Assembly (NCBI GenBank): GCA_008682415.1
Contig: VANK01000003.1
Location: 372,001 to 436,000, forward strand
DNA: 64,000 nt
DNA from: Acidobacteria bacterium AB60
Lineage (GTDB): Bacteria > Acidobacteriota > Terriglobia > Terriglobales > Acidobacteriaceae
Direction of reading: 5' to 3'
The notes beneath the pieces were generated by a model. That model saw only the letters and a list, made by a program, of their open reading frames with translations. It did not search any database and was not told the origin of the DNA. This document shows, piece after piece, positions 46,338-54,973 of the stretch. Position numbers and translations under genes: made by a program. Numbering within the stretch: position 1 is the first letter of the stretch; each line of letters opens with the position of its first letter.

Positions 46338-48995
46338 TTGAACGAGAGGTTCCCATCGTTTGTGAAAACCGCACCGCCATTTCCGCTGATCCTCGCGAGC
46401 ACCTCCCTTTTCTTATTGGTAGGGAGGGCTGGAGCACAATTGCCGCCCGGCTGTCGTCCTCCGGATTTGAGCGGAAGCGCACAAGAGAAAATGGAGAGCG
46501 CCCGACTCTACGATGCTCAGGGCGCGTGGTTTGCCGAGAAGGGCGATCTGAAGTGTGCGGTTGCTGCGTTCGGACAGGCGTTGCGCCTGGAACCCCATTC
46601 CGCGGAGGCTCACTTCGATCTGGGGCTGGTCCGGCAGCGTCAGGGCCAACCCGCGGCTGCAATCGAAGAGTTCCGGCGGGCTCTGCAATACGACCCCAGC
46701 CTGCTGCAGGCTCGTTGTGCGCTCGGCTCAGCACTCTCTGACCCCCCGAGTGCGGAAGAGGAGTTTCGCAAGGCTCTCGTGTCCAACCCGCAGCTTGTGT
46801 GCGCGCTCGACGGACTGGCCCAGGTGTTCATGGACCAGAACCGATTCGATGCCGCCCTGGACTACTGGCGCAGAGCCGTGCGCCTGCAACCCGATGCAGA
46901 GGAGATGCAGCTGTCGCTCGCGACCGCGACCTATAAGTCTGCGAAGGCCAGGCAGGCCGATGGGTCGCCCCCGCTCGAGGGCGCCGATGTGTCCGACGCG
47001 ATTCGCCTCTTTACGGAGTTGCTGGGCAAGCACCCTGAGCTGACGGCTGCCCACTTCACCCTGGGCAACATCTACGCCAACGAGCATCGTTTTCGCGAAG
47101 CCGCGGATGAATATCGGGAGGTGGTGCGCGAGCATCCCGGAGACGCTGAGGCTCTGTCCGCCGAAGTGAAAGCCTTGGTAAATGTCAGCGCTTACACTGA
47201 GGCACTGGCGCCGGCGCAGGAGTACACTCGCGTGAAGCCTGACGATGCCGCGACGCACGTCCTGCTCGGCATGGTCTATCGCGGCCTGGGAGACTACGCC
47301 AAGGCAGAGCCGGAGTTGCAGCGCGGAGTCGCCGGAGCGGCAGACGAATTCGAAGCACGGTATCAGCTCGGATTCGTGCTGGCGCGACTAGGAAGACCCG
47401 AGGACGCGCTGGTGCAGCTGCGTAAGGCGGTCGCACTCAACCCAGCGGACAAGTCGGCCCAGTTTCAGCTCGCGGCGACTCTTCGCGGGCTGGGGCAGAA
47501 GCAGGAGGCAGAGGCCATTGTCGAACGCTTTCGGCAGACCACCGAGACCGAGTTTCGCAACAGTCAACTCACGTCCGACGGCGTCAAGGCCAATGATCTG
47601 CTGGAGGCGGGCAAGCCGGCGGAGGCAGCGCAGATTTACCGGCACATGCTCGAGCAGAACCCGAATAGCGCCTGGACCGCCTACAACCTTGCGCTCGCTT
47701 TGGAGGCTACGGGTGATCGCAAGGGAGCAGAAGATGCGCTCCGGCAATCGATCGGCATTGACCCCAAGCTGGCCAGGACTCGGGCGGACCTGGGCCGCCT
47801 TGAGCTCGCGGCCGGGGACCTGCATTCCGCTCGGCGATGGCTGCAGTCGGCGCTCGACCTTGAGCCACAACTTGTAGAGGCGCGCGGAAACCTGGCCATG
47901 ATCGCAGCCCGCGAGGGCGACCTTGCGTCCTCCGAGAAGCTGCTGCGCCAGACCCTCGAAGATGATCCGCAATATAAGGAAGGCCATCTGAACCTGGGGC
48001 TCATTCTGGCGCAGCAGAACAGGATGAGTGATGCCGCGCAGGAACTGGATAAAGCAGTCGCTCTCGCGCCCAGGGACGCCAACACGCTGTCGACGGTTGG
48101 AAAAGCGAAGGCACAAATGGGCAAAATGAGCGAAGGGATCGTGCTCCTTCGGCAAGTTGTGGCCCTGCGCCCCGATCTGGCAGCGGCCCACCTTGACCTG
48201 GCGCTCGCCCTTGCTGACGGTTACGATCTTCCGGGAGCTCTGACTGAAACCTCGGAAGCAGTTCGTCTTGCTCCGCAATCCGGAGTGGCGCATTTTTACC
48301 GCGGTCGCGTCCTCTTCGACCTTGGACGCTCAAAGGATGCGCAACCGGAGTTTGCAGAGGCCCGCCGCCTGGTTCCACAGATGCCAGAGCCGCGTTATTT
48401 TCTCGCCATGATCGATAAGCAGGCGGGCGATCTTCCTGGTGCTACCGCTTTACTTGAAGATCTCGTCAAGATGCAGCCCCGCAATGTCATGGCGTGGTAT
48501 CTATTGGGCCAGTGCCGGCAGCAGCAGTCAGACACCGCGAATGCCATTACAGCGTGGCGTCAGGCAATCGCCATCGATCCCAAGTTCAGCCAGGCGCTCT
48601 TTGGTCTGGCCCGGGCGTTGCGTTCCACTGATCGCGCCCAGTCCGACGAGTTCATGGCCCGCTACACCGCCGTCCAGAAAGAGCGGCAAATCCTGGATAA
48701 CGTCGGTACGCTTGCAAACAACGCTGCGGTGGCCGCCTCGGCCCGCGACTGGCCTGAGGCAACTCGGCAATTAAAAGACGCACTCGCGGCGTGTGGCGAC
48801 TGTGCCGTGAAAGCAGACCTCTACAAGAGATTAGGCATGATTGAATGCCAGGCCGGCGATCTCGTCGAGGGAGAAAAGCGATTGCTTGCCGCAAAAGCCC
48901 TTAAGCCTGCAGACCAGCAGATCCAGCACGTCTTGCAGTTGATCGCCGAAAGTCGCAGCCAGCACTCCGCTTCCATCGACAGGAAGGTGAATTAG
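46338..48995 (+). CDS. Exported tetratricopeptide-repeat protein
   Basis: 885 residues from a TTG (46338), with AGGAT 8 bases before it. A signal peptide (PLILASTSLFLLVGRAGA) is followed by TPR units over nearly the whole length (AVAAFGQALRLEPHSAEAHF, ALQYDPSLLQARCALGSAL, AKAEPELQRGVAGAADEFEA, ALVQLRKAVALNPADKSAQF, AEAIVERFRQTTETEFRNSQ and many more). No catalytic motif is visible. It sits between two CRTAC1 genes and touches the second one (TAGTG overlap), so it is probably the scaffold of a periplasmic or surface complex with them. Confidence 0.88.
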   Translation: MNERFPSFVKTAPPFPLILASTSLFLLVGRAGAQLPPGCRPPDLSGSAQEKMESARLYDAQGAWFAEKGDLKCAVAAFGQALRLEPHSAEAHFDLGLVRQRQGQPAAAIEEFRRALQYDPSLLQARCALGSALSDPPSAEEEFRKALVSNPQLVCALDGLAQVFMDQNRFDAALDYWRRAVRLQPDAEEMQLSLATATYKSAKARQADGSPPLEGADVSDAIRLFTELLGKHPELTAAHFTLGNIYANEHRFREAADEYREVVREHPGDAEALSAEVKALVNVSAYTEALAPAQEYTRVKPDDAATHVLLGMVYRGLGDYAKAEPELQRGVAGAADEFEARYQLGFVLARLGRPEDALVQLRKAVALNPADKSAQFQLAATLRGLGQKQEAEAIVERFRQTTETEFRNSQLTSDGVKANDLLEAGKPAEAAQIYRHMLEQNPNSAWTAYNLALALEATGDRKGAEDALRQSIGIDPKLARTRADLGRLELAAGDLHSARRWLQSALDLEPQLVEARGNLAMIAAREGDLASSEKLLRQTLEDDPQYKEGHLNLGLILAQQNRMSDAAQELDKAVALAPRDANTLSTVGKAKAQMGKMSEGIVLLRQVVALRPDLAAAHLDLALALADGYDLPGALTETSEAVRLAPQSGVAHFYRGRVLFDLGRSKDAQPEFAEARRLVPQMPEPRYFLAMIDKQAGDLPGATALLEDLVKMQPRNVMAWYLLGQCRQQQSDTANAITAWRQAIAIDPKFSQALFGLARALRSTDRAQSDEFMARYTAVQKERQILDNVGTLANNAAVAASARDWPEATRQLKDALAACGDCAVKADLYKRLGMIECQAGDLVEGEKRLLAAKALKPADQQIQHVLQLIAESRSQHSASIDRKVN

Positions 48996-50767
48996 TGCGG
49001 GGGCAGGGAAGCGTCGCGACTCCAATCCTCTCTTTCGCCGCGTTGTTCACTCTGACGATTGGGCCCGTGCTGTCGCAGATGGCCTCAGGGAATGCGACCG
49101 ATCAACCCATGCGCCCTCTCCCCCCCGGGATGAAGGCACCCGTTGCCGATTTCCGTGACATTGCCCAGGAGGCCGGCCTGCTCGCAACGGTGATCTCCGG
49201 TGATGTTGACCAGACGTATATCGTCGAGAACACGGGCACCGGCGTCGCAATCTTTGATTATGACAACGACGGATTGCCGGATATCTTCCTTTTGCAGGGC
49301 GACCGGCTGCACAACTCCGGTCCTGCTCTGACGCCCCACCTCTATCACAACCTGGGCGGACTTCGCTTCGAAGACGTCACCGCCAAATCTGGCGTAGGCC
49401 ATCTCGGCTGGTCTCAGGGTGTGTGCGCGGGAGATCCGGACAACGAAGGCCGCGTTTCCCTGTTCGTCACGCAGTGGGGGCACAACGTCTTCCTGCACAA
49501 CCTCGGGAACGGCACCTTTCGCGACGAAACCAGGGAGCGCGGATTGGACCGGCCGGAATCGCGCTGGAGCACGGGGTGCGCCTTCGTCGACTACGATCGC
49601 GACGGGGCCCTCGATCTGGTGGTCGCCAATTATGTGGATTTCAAGGCGCAGGATTCTCCCCCCCCACGCACCAAGAGCGGGTGCAACTGGAAAGGCATGC
49701 CTGTACCGTGTGGTCCCCGCGGTTTGAAGGGCGAGACCATGACCCTCTATCACAACGATGGCCACGGTCATTTCCTCGACGTCACGCGCAAGGCACACCT
49801 CGAGACGTCGCCCCAATACTATGGGTTCACCGTACTCACGGGCGACTTCGATAACGACGGCTGGCCGGACATCTACATCACGTGCGACTCCACTCCAAGC
49901 CTATACTTCCACAATAAGCACGACGGCACGTTCGAAGAATTGGGCCTCACCAGCGGCCTGGCGGTGAACGAAGATGGCCGCGAACAAGCCGGTATGGGTG
50001 CTGCCGCCGCCGACTACGATGGCGACGGGCGCCTTGACATCTTCAAAACCAATTTCTCGAGCGACATCAACACGCTCTATCGCAATCTAGGCAACAACGT
50101 CTTCGACGACGTCACCAGTGCTGCCGGCCTCGCCGTGCACACACAATACGTGAAATGGGGAACCGCCTTTCTGGATTTTGATAATGACGGCTGGCCCGAT
50201 TTGTTCATCGCCGATGGCCATGTCTATCCGTTCGTAGAGCAGTACCATCTCGGAGAAGAGTTCAAGCAGCCGCGGCAGCTGTTCTGGAATCGTGGCGACG
50301 GGCAGTTCTTCGATATGTCGTCGAGCGGCGGCCCCGGCATCGCCGCAAAACACTCCTCCCGAGGAATCGCCGTCGGAGATCTCGATAACGACGGGTCTCA
50401 GGAAATAGTCGTCGTTAATCTTTTCGAGCCACCTTCTCTGTTGAAAAACTACGGTCCGCGGGGAAACGCGCTCCTCATCCGGGCACTCACCGCGTCGGGC
50501 CGCGATGCAGTAGGCGCACGCTTGACTTTGATCGCAGGCCCGCGGAAGCAGGTAGACGAGGTGCGCAGCGGCGGATACCACATCTCGCAGGGAGACTTCC
50601 GGGTGCATTTTGGCGTGGGAAGCGCCGTCAAAGCCGACCTCACGATTCGATGGCCCCAGGGCAATGTCGAGACGCTCACCGGAATCGACGCTAACCAGTG
50701 GATTGTGATCCGTGAGGGTAAAGGCATCGTGGAACGGCACCCGCTCGAGGCACATCAAAACCGATGA
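48995..50767 (+). CDS. Second CRTAC1-type protein
   Basis: 590 residues. The GTG start shares one base with the TAG of the TPR gene, indicating translational coupling. It has a signal peptide and FG-GAP/VCBS loops (FDYDNDGLPDIFLLQGD, VDYDRDGALDLVVANY, GDFDNDGWPDIYITCD, ADYDGDGRLDIFKTNF, LDFDNDGWPDLFIADG, GDLDNDGSQEIVVVNL). An ASPIC/UnbV C-terminus follows (ASGRDAVGARLTLIAGPRK, VHFGVGSAVKADLTIRWPQG). One propeller loop (DPDNEGRVSLFVTQ) has lost part of the Asp pattern. It is a diverged paralogue of the first CRTAC1 protein in the same run. Confidence 0.88.
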   Translation: MRGQGSVATPILSFAALFTLTIGPVLSQMASGNATDQPMRPLPPGMKAPVADFRDIAQEAGLLATVISGDVDQTYIVENTGTGVAIFDYDNDGLPDIFLLQGDRLHNSGPALTPHLYHNLGGLRFEDVTAKSGVGHLGWSQGVCAGDPDNEGRVSLFVTQWGHNVFLHNLGNGTFRDETRERGLDRPESRWSTGCAFVDYDRDGALDLVVANYVDFKAQDSPPPRTKSGCNWKGMPVPCGPRGLKGETMTLYHNDGHGHFLDVTRKAHLETSPQYYGFTVLTGDFDNDGWPDIYITCDSTPSLYFHNKHDGTFEELGLTSGLAVNEDGREQAGMGAAAADYDGDGRLDIFKTNFSSDINTLYRNLGNNVFDDVTSAAGLAVHTQYVKWGTAFLDFDNDGWPDLFIADGHVYPFVEQYHLGEEFKQPRQLFWNRGDGQFFDMSSSGGPGIAAKHSSRGIAVGDLDNDGSQEIVVVNLFEPPSLLKNYGPRGNALLIRALTASGRDAVGARLTLIAGPRKQVDEVRSGGYHISQGDFRVHFGVGSAVKADLTIRWPQGNVETLTGIDANQWIVIREGKGIVERHPLEAHQNR

Positions 50768-52362
50768 ATACACAAGCACCCCATGCGGCCTTGAATCGGC
50801 GCCAGTTCCTTGCACGCGCCGGAGCCATCGCCACGGCCGCAGCTTTCAGCCCCGACCTCTGGCCGCAAACACTGGAACCGCCGCTGGAACATCGCCTCCC
50901 AGCGACCGATGTCGATTTTCAGCGCTCCCGCTCTTATATCGAGGAGACCCCGGTTCCGGCATATCATTGGGCCTCTGAGCGCGCCGTCGAGGCGTTCACG
51001 GACATGAAGTTCGGCCTCAGGATTCATTGGGGCATCTACTCCTTGTTTCAGCGGCCAGGAGAATCCTGGCCTTTTCTGACTCTCCCCTTTGAACAGCGCC
51101 AGACCTACAACCAGGCGTATTCGACCTGGAATCCGGTTGAGTTCGACGCCAACTCCTGGATGACACTCTGCCGCGACTCCGGTCTCAAAATGTTCGCTTT
51201 CACCACCAAGCACCACGAAGGGTTCTCGATGTTCGATACGAAGACTCGCGTGCGCAATCGGGTCAACTGGACAGCCGTCGGGGGGCCGCGAATTGAGGAC
51301 TGCGATCTGTCTTACAGCATCATGGAGACCCCTTTTCGGCGTGACGTGGTGGCCGAACTCACTGCGGCTGCCCGCAGACACGGCATCAAGATCGATCTCT
51401 ATTTCTCCCACTCCGACTGGTATGACGCGGACTTCCGGCCCTATGGATGGCATCCGCTACAGGTCCCTTCGTCTCCGGAACTGTGGGGCTGGCCGGCTTC
51501 GGGCCGCACTACCCAGGAATTCTGGGATTCCATGAAGAAACGCATGGCAGATCGTGTGGTGATGGTTCCTGACCCGAGCCCGGCGCAGGTCAAGCGCATG
51601 GTCGAGCGTCATCGAACCCAACTTACCGAGCTTCTGACGCGCTACGGCGACATCGACATGATGTGTCTCGATATCTTCTGGGGTCCTTCCCTCTGGCCGC
51701 AGATGCGCGAAACCATCCTCAAAATGCGCAGCCTCCAACCCGACCTGATGTTGCGCGCTCGCGGAATCGGCAACTACGGCGATTACTACACCCCAGAAGG
51801 CTTCGTGCCCGCCTCCAAAGAGAGCACTCGGATGCCTTGGTTCGTCATCTACCCGTTGGGATCCTCCTTCTCCTATGAGAGCGATCCCACGCGATACAAG
51901 GGCACAAAGTGGATCATCGATAACCTCGTGGATGCCACCGCCAAGGGTGGCAACTTCATGGTCGGCGTAGGACCCGACGGTAAGGGGTCCTTCCACCCCA
52001 CCGCTGTCGACCAGCTAAGAGGAACGGGGAAGTGGCTGCGCATCAACGGAGAAGCAATCTTCGCCACGCGTCCTCGGCCGGGTACTCTCTGGTCTGAAGG
52101 GAGCAATCTTCGCTTCACCCGCAGCAAAGATCATCGCGTCATTTACTGCTTCGCGCTTGATTGGCCCGGCCGCGTCCTGGAGATTCGGTCTTTTGAACCG
52201 CGCAAAATCATCTCCGTTGCCCTCCTCGGATCCGACCGCCAACTATCCCATCGCTGGGACCCGGCGCGTGGACTTGTGATAACCATCCCGGAAGAACTCC
52301 AGCAACCCTCCAATCGCCCGTGCGACTTCGCCTGGGGGTTCAAGATCGTGCTCTCAGGATAG
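50764..52362 (+). CDS. Tat-exported GH29 alpha-L-fucosidase
   Basis: 532 residues. Its ATG overlaps the previous TGA (ATGA). The twin-arginine signal is NRRQFLARAGAIATAAA. GH29 motifs: FTDMKFGLRIHWGIYSL, FTTKHHEGFSMFDT, and GDIDMMCLDIFWGP, where Asp303 is the expected nucleophile although the usual WFDG is DIFWG here. GGNFMVGVGPDGKGSFH and the small C-terminal beta domain also fit. It would remove alpha-L-fucose from the glycan handled by the locus. The acid/base residue in this family varies and is not assigned here. Confidence 0.87.
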   Translation: MNTQAPHAALNRRQFLARAGAIATAAAFSPDLWPQTLEPPLEHRLPATDVDFQRSRSYIEETPVPAYHWASERAVEAFTDMKFGLRIHWGIYSLFQRPGESWPFLTLPFEQRQTYNQAYSTWNPVEFDANSWMTLCRDSGLKMFAFTTKHHEGFSMFDTKTRVRNRVNWTAVGGPRIEDCDLSYSIMETPFRRDVVAELTAAARRHGIKIDLYFSHSDWYDADFRPYGWHPLQVPSSPELWGWPASGRTTQEFWDSMKKRMADRVVMVPDPSPAQVKRMVERHRTQLTELLTRYGDIDMMCLDIFWGPSLWPQMRETILKMRSLQPDLMLRARGIGNYGDYYTPEGFVPASKESTRMPWFVIYPLGSSFSYESDPTRYKGTKWIIDNLVDATAKGGNFMVGVGPDGKGSFHPTAVDQLRGTGKWLRINGEAIFATRPRPGTLWSEGSNLRFTRSKDHRVIYCFALDWPGRVLEIRSFEPRKIISVALLGSDRQLSHRWDPARGLVITIPEELQQPSNRPCDFAWGFKIVLSG

Positions 52363-52493
52363 GTTGCGGCAGTTGAGAAAAAGCACTACTACTCCGGCCT
52401 TCAGTTCTCGGCTTGAGGTCTTTACGAGCGGGAAGAGGTTTTCGGAAAGGCAAAGTACTCGATTAGTTTCGGGTAGTGGTTCCAACGACAGGG

Positions 52494-53552
52494 TCAGGCC
52501 CGGTGCTTCGCGAGCCTGGTAACCCTGCCCGTCTTATTCCAGTCAGAGACAAATACGTTCGCGTCGCGATCGATGAAGCACCCGTGTGCGGCGCTGAACA
52601 TCGCTGAGGGAATTGTATTGGGATCGATTTCGTAGTTAGCCCACTGCTCCTTGCGCGGGTTATCGCCAAGAAATGCGACTGGGGCATTGTCGCGGTCCAG
52701 GATAACAACACGACCCTCGAGCTCGGAGACGAATGCGTAGTCGCCGTGGAAGCTAACCTGGCAAGGGCGCCGCAGATGCTCGGTTACGGTGCGCACATAC
52801 CTGCCATCCATGTCGAAGTGACACAGGCGGCGGTTTTCCCGGTCGCAAATCAGAAGCAAAGGTTGGTCGTAGCGTGCGTCGAGAGCAAGCCCGTGGCTGC
52901 AGTTCAGCAAGCCTGGAGCAGTGCCCTTTCCTGAGTAGCTGTTCAGGTAATTGCCTTGGCGGTCGAAGCGAAAGATGCGCGAGTCACCATAACCGTTCGC
53001 GATAAAGATGGATCCGTCGGGCGCGGGCAGGGCCGCCGTAATGCGCCAGGCGTTCGGCGCGTTGAAACCGGCTTGTGCAGGCGCGCTGATCTTTAGTACC
53101 GGCGTACCATCAAGCTTCATCTTGACGAAGAGCCAGTTCTCGTCGCTTGTGCCCTTTTGCACGGTCGTGTAGAGGAATTCGACTCCATTCTCTACCGCAT
53201 GCACCATCGAATGAACTTCGGGAAATTGACTGGCAATCGTCTTAAGTATCCGGCCATCGGGCGTGTAGACGAGAATGCCCGTCGCGCTTTGCGTGCTAAC
53301 GTAGATGTTTCGCGCATTGTCCTCTGCGATGGCCCCGTGAGTCCCGCCGAACGTCATTCCGGCCGGAAGTGCGCCCCATGCAGGCGTCACCTCGTAGGTC
53401 CATTCGCCATTTCCGGTGATGAGCCGCTGCGACCGGCCATCCGATATCCGTTGGGCTGACTGCGCACCAGAGTGGCCTGCAAATCCAAATGTGCTTGCTC
53501 CGGCAGCGGTAAGGAACTTGCGCCGAGAGATTCGAAGAGCATCTTTTGTCAT
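52494..53552 (-). CDS. Tat-exported NHL-type beta-propeller protein
   Basis: 352 residues. A twin-arginine signal (SRRKFLTAAGASTFGFAGH) indicates export. The rest is a beta-propeller with NHL-like blades (GAIAEDNARNIYVSTQSATG, DGSIFIANGYGDSRIFRFD, LALDARYDQPLLLICDRENR, LCHFDMDGRYVRTV, HGCFIDRDANVFVSDWNKTG), similar to peptidyl-alpha-hydroxyglycine-lyase-like or SMP-30-like propellers, without clear catalytic metal ligands. Its ATG overlaps the TGA of the upstream membrane cytochrome-like gene (4 bases), so it is the last gene of the minus-strand operon, which converges on the alpha-fucosidase gene across 131 bp that show no feature. Confidence 0.83.
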   Translation of the reverse strand: MTKDALRISRRKFLTAAGASTFGFAGHSGAQSAQRISDGRSQRLITGNGEWTYEVTPAWGALPAGMTFGGTHGAIAEDNARNIYVSTQSATGILVYTPDGRILKTIASQFPEVHSMVHAVENGVEFLYTTVQKGTSDENWLFVKMKLDGTPVLKISAPAQAGFNAPNAWRITAALPAPDGSIFIANGYGDSRIFRFDRQGNYLNSYSGKGTAPGLLNCSHGLALDARYDQPLLLICDRENRRLCHFDMDGRYVRTVTEHLRRPCQVSFHGDYAFVSELEGRVVILDRDNAPVAFLGDNPRKEQWANYEIDPNTIPSAMFSAAHGCFIDRDANVFVSDWNKTGRVTRLAKHRA

Positions 53553-54973
53553 GGCGTGATCCTCCCAGCTTTGTCGCCAGCCTCCGCGGGCGTATTGAAT
53601 AGATAGAGGTGGCGCAGGTGCGACGAGTTCCTAATCGACGAGGCAAACTGTGCCGTAACCTTGGTCCCGCTTAAATTCAGATAAGTGAGTTGAGTCAGCG
53701 GAGCGAGTTTTGCAAGACCGCTGCCGGTGATCGATGTGCCTTCAAGGTGGAGTGCACGTAAGTTCCTGAACGTGCCGATGGTATCGAATGCGGCATCGGT
53801 GACCGCGGTGCGTGCGAGCTCGGCTTCAACAATGTAGGGCGCGAACTTCTGGAATTGGGCGAGCTGTGCGTCGTTGAAAGAGGACGAGACGTCGTTGGTG
53901 CGAAGAATGAGCCCGTCCGAGGGCTTGCTGGACACGGCCACAAGCTTGGGGCCTTGGCCCTCCTGGAAACGCAGAATGTCAGGCATGAGAGCGCTGTAGT
54001 CTCCCACCGGCTGAGGCGGTGCTTCGGCGGTTGTTGCAATGTTTACACCAGCTACTCTTGCCATGGTCGGGGAAGCACCCGCACGAATCCATGCACGCAT
54101 CCAGGAAATCTCCTCAGAATTGAGAGGCGTGCGTCCTTCGGCCGGCATGAAATGCTTGTCGCCCGGCGAGAGCGTAACGCGCGCGAGCAGCATGCTGGCC
54201 TCGGGCCTGCCGGGAAGGACAACCGCGCCGTCTTGACCGCCGCGCATGAGACCGCTGTAGCTGTCGAGCCGCAGGTTCGCCCTTGCACTACTCGCTCCAT
54301 GGCAAGCCACGCATTTTGCGTCGAGGACGGGATAGATGTGCAGCGAAAAGAATGAGCCCGCGTTTGTCTCCTCGATGTCCATTCGAAAGAAGCGCCGGAG
54401 GACGCGGGGCATGTAGTGCGTTAGGTAGTCGCTGCCATGTGTGATTGAGCCACCCTGGTGGGAAGTCCAGATGAGCGCAAGAATCGTCGCGGGGAGCAGC
54501 AGGCGATAGGTGAGCACGTGGGCGCCGGCCTTCCAAGCACGCCGGGCAGGTATGCACAAAAACAGGAAAATGCAGAGCGTGATCGCTCCCCACATATGCC
54601 GCAAGACAGTTTCGCCTGTGTCACCGGCGCCATAGGCTAGCATGTAACCCAAAGCTAGGGTCGGAATGGTGACAGCAACCGCGGCACGCAGTACGAATTC
54701 GGCCGCATCGCCGAGCCCGGGGCGTTTGATTGCGGCAATCTCGAGCGCCGGCAGCAGCAGAATCAGCCCGATGGGCACGTGCAGCAGCACAGGATGAAAA
54801 CGCCCGAAAAACTGTAGCAGGTCGGAGTGGGGCTTCCCGTCCAGCCGAAAGACGTAAGGCGATGCGAGAAGAAGAGCGCTCCCACACAATGCCGGCAGCC
54901 AGGCCTGCGCGTTTATCCACGAGCTTTGCAGAAAACTCCGGGCAGTTCCCGTGTTTCTTTCCCCAACAATCAC
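53549..54973 (-). CDS. Membrane c-type-cytochrome-like protein with LRR tail
   Basis: 474 residues. Residues ~20-175 have four hydrophobic helices with FGRFHPVLLHVPIGLILLL, resembling DUF2231-type membrane proteins. A PSCyt1-like cytochrome domain follows (CVACHGASSA, haem Cys221, Cys224, His225; KHFMPAEGRTPLNSEEISW may hold the axial Met), then a short leucine-rich-repeat tail (FRNLRALHLEGTSITGSGLA, LAPLTQLTYLNLSGTKVT). It could carry electrons from a periplasmic partner. It overlaps both neighbours by 4 bases (ATGA), so the three genes are translationally coupled. Confidence 0.83.
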   Translation of the reverse strand: MIVGERNTGTARSFLQSSWINAQAWLPALCGSALLLASPYVFRLDGKPHSDLLQFFGRFHPVLLHVPIGLILLLPALEIAAIKRPGLGDAAEFVLRAAVAVTIPTLALGYMLAYGAGDTGETVLRHMWGAITLCIFLFLCIPARRAWKAGAHVLTYRLLLPATILALIWTSHQGGSITHGSDYLTHYMPRVLRRFFRMDIEETNAGSFFSLHIYPVLDAKCVACHGASSARANLRLDSYSGLMRGGQDGAVVLPGRPEASMLLARVTLSPGDKHFMPAEGRTPLNSEEISWMRAWIRAGASPTMARVAGVNIATTAEAPPQPVGDYSALMPDILRFQEGQGPKLVAVSSKPSDGLILRTNDVSSSFNDAQLAQFQKFAPYIVEAELARTAVTDAAFDTIGTFRNLRALHLEGTSITGSGLAKLAPLTQLTYLNLSGTKVTAQFASSIRNSSHLRHLYLFNTPAEAGDKAGRITP

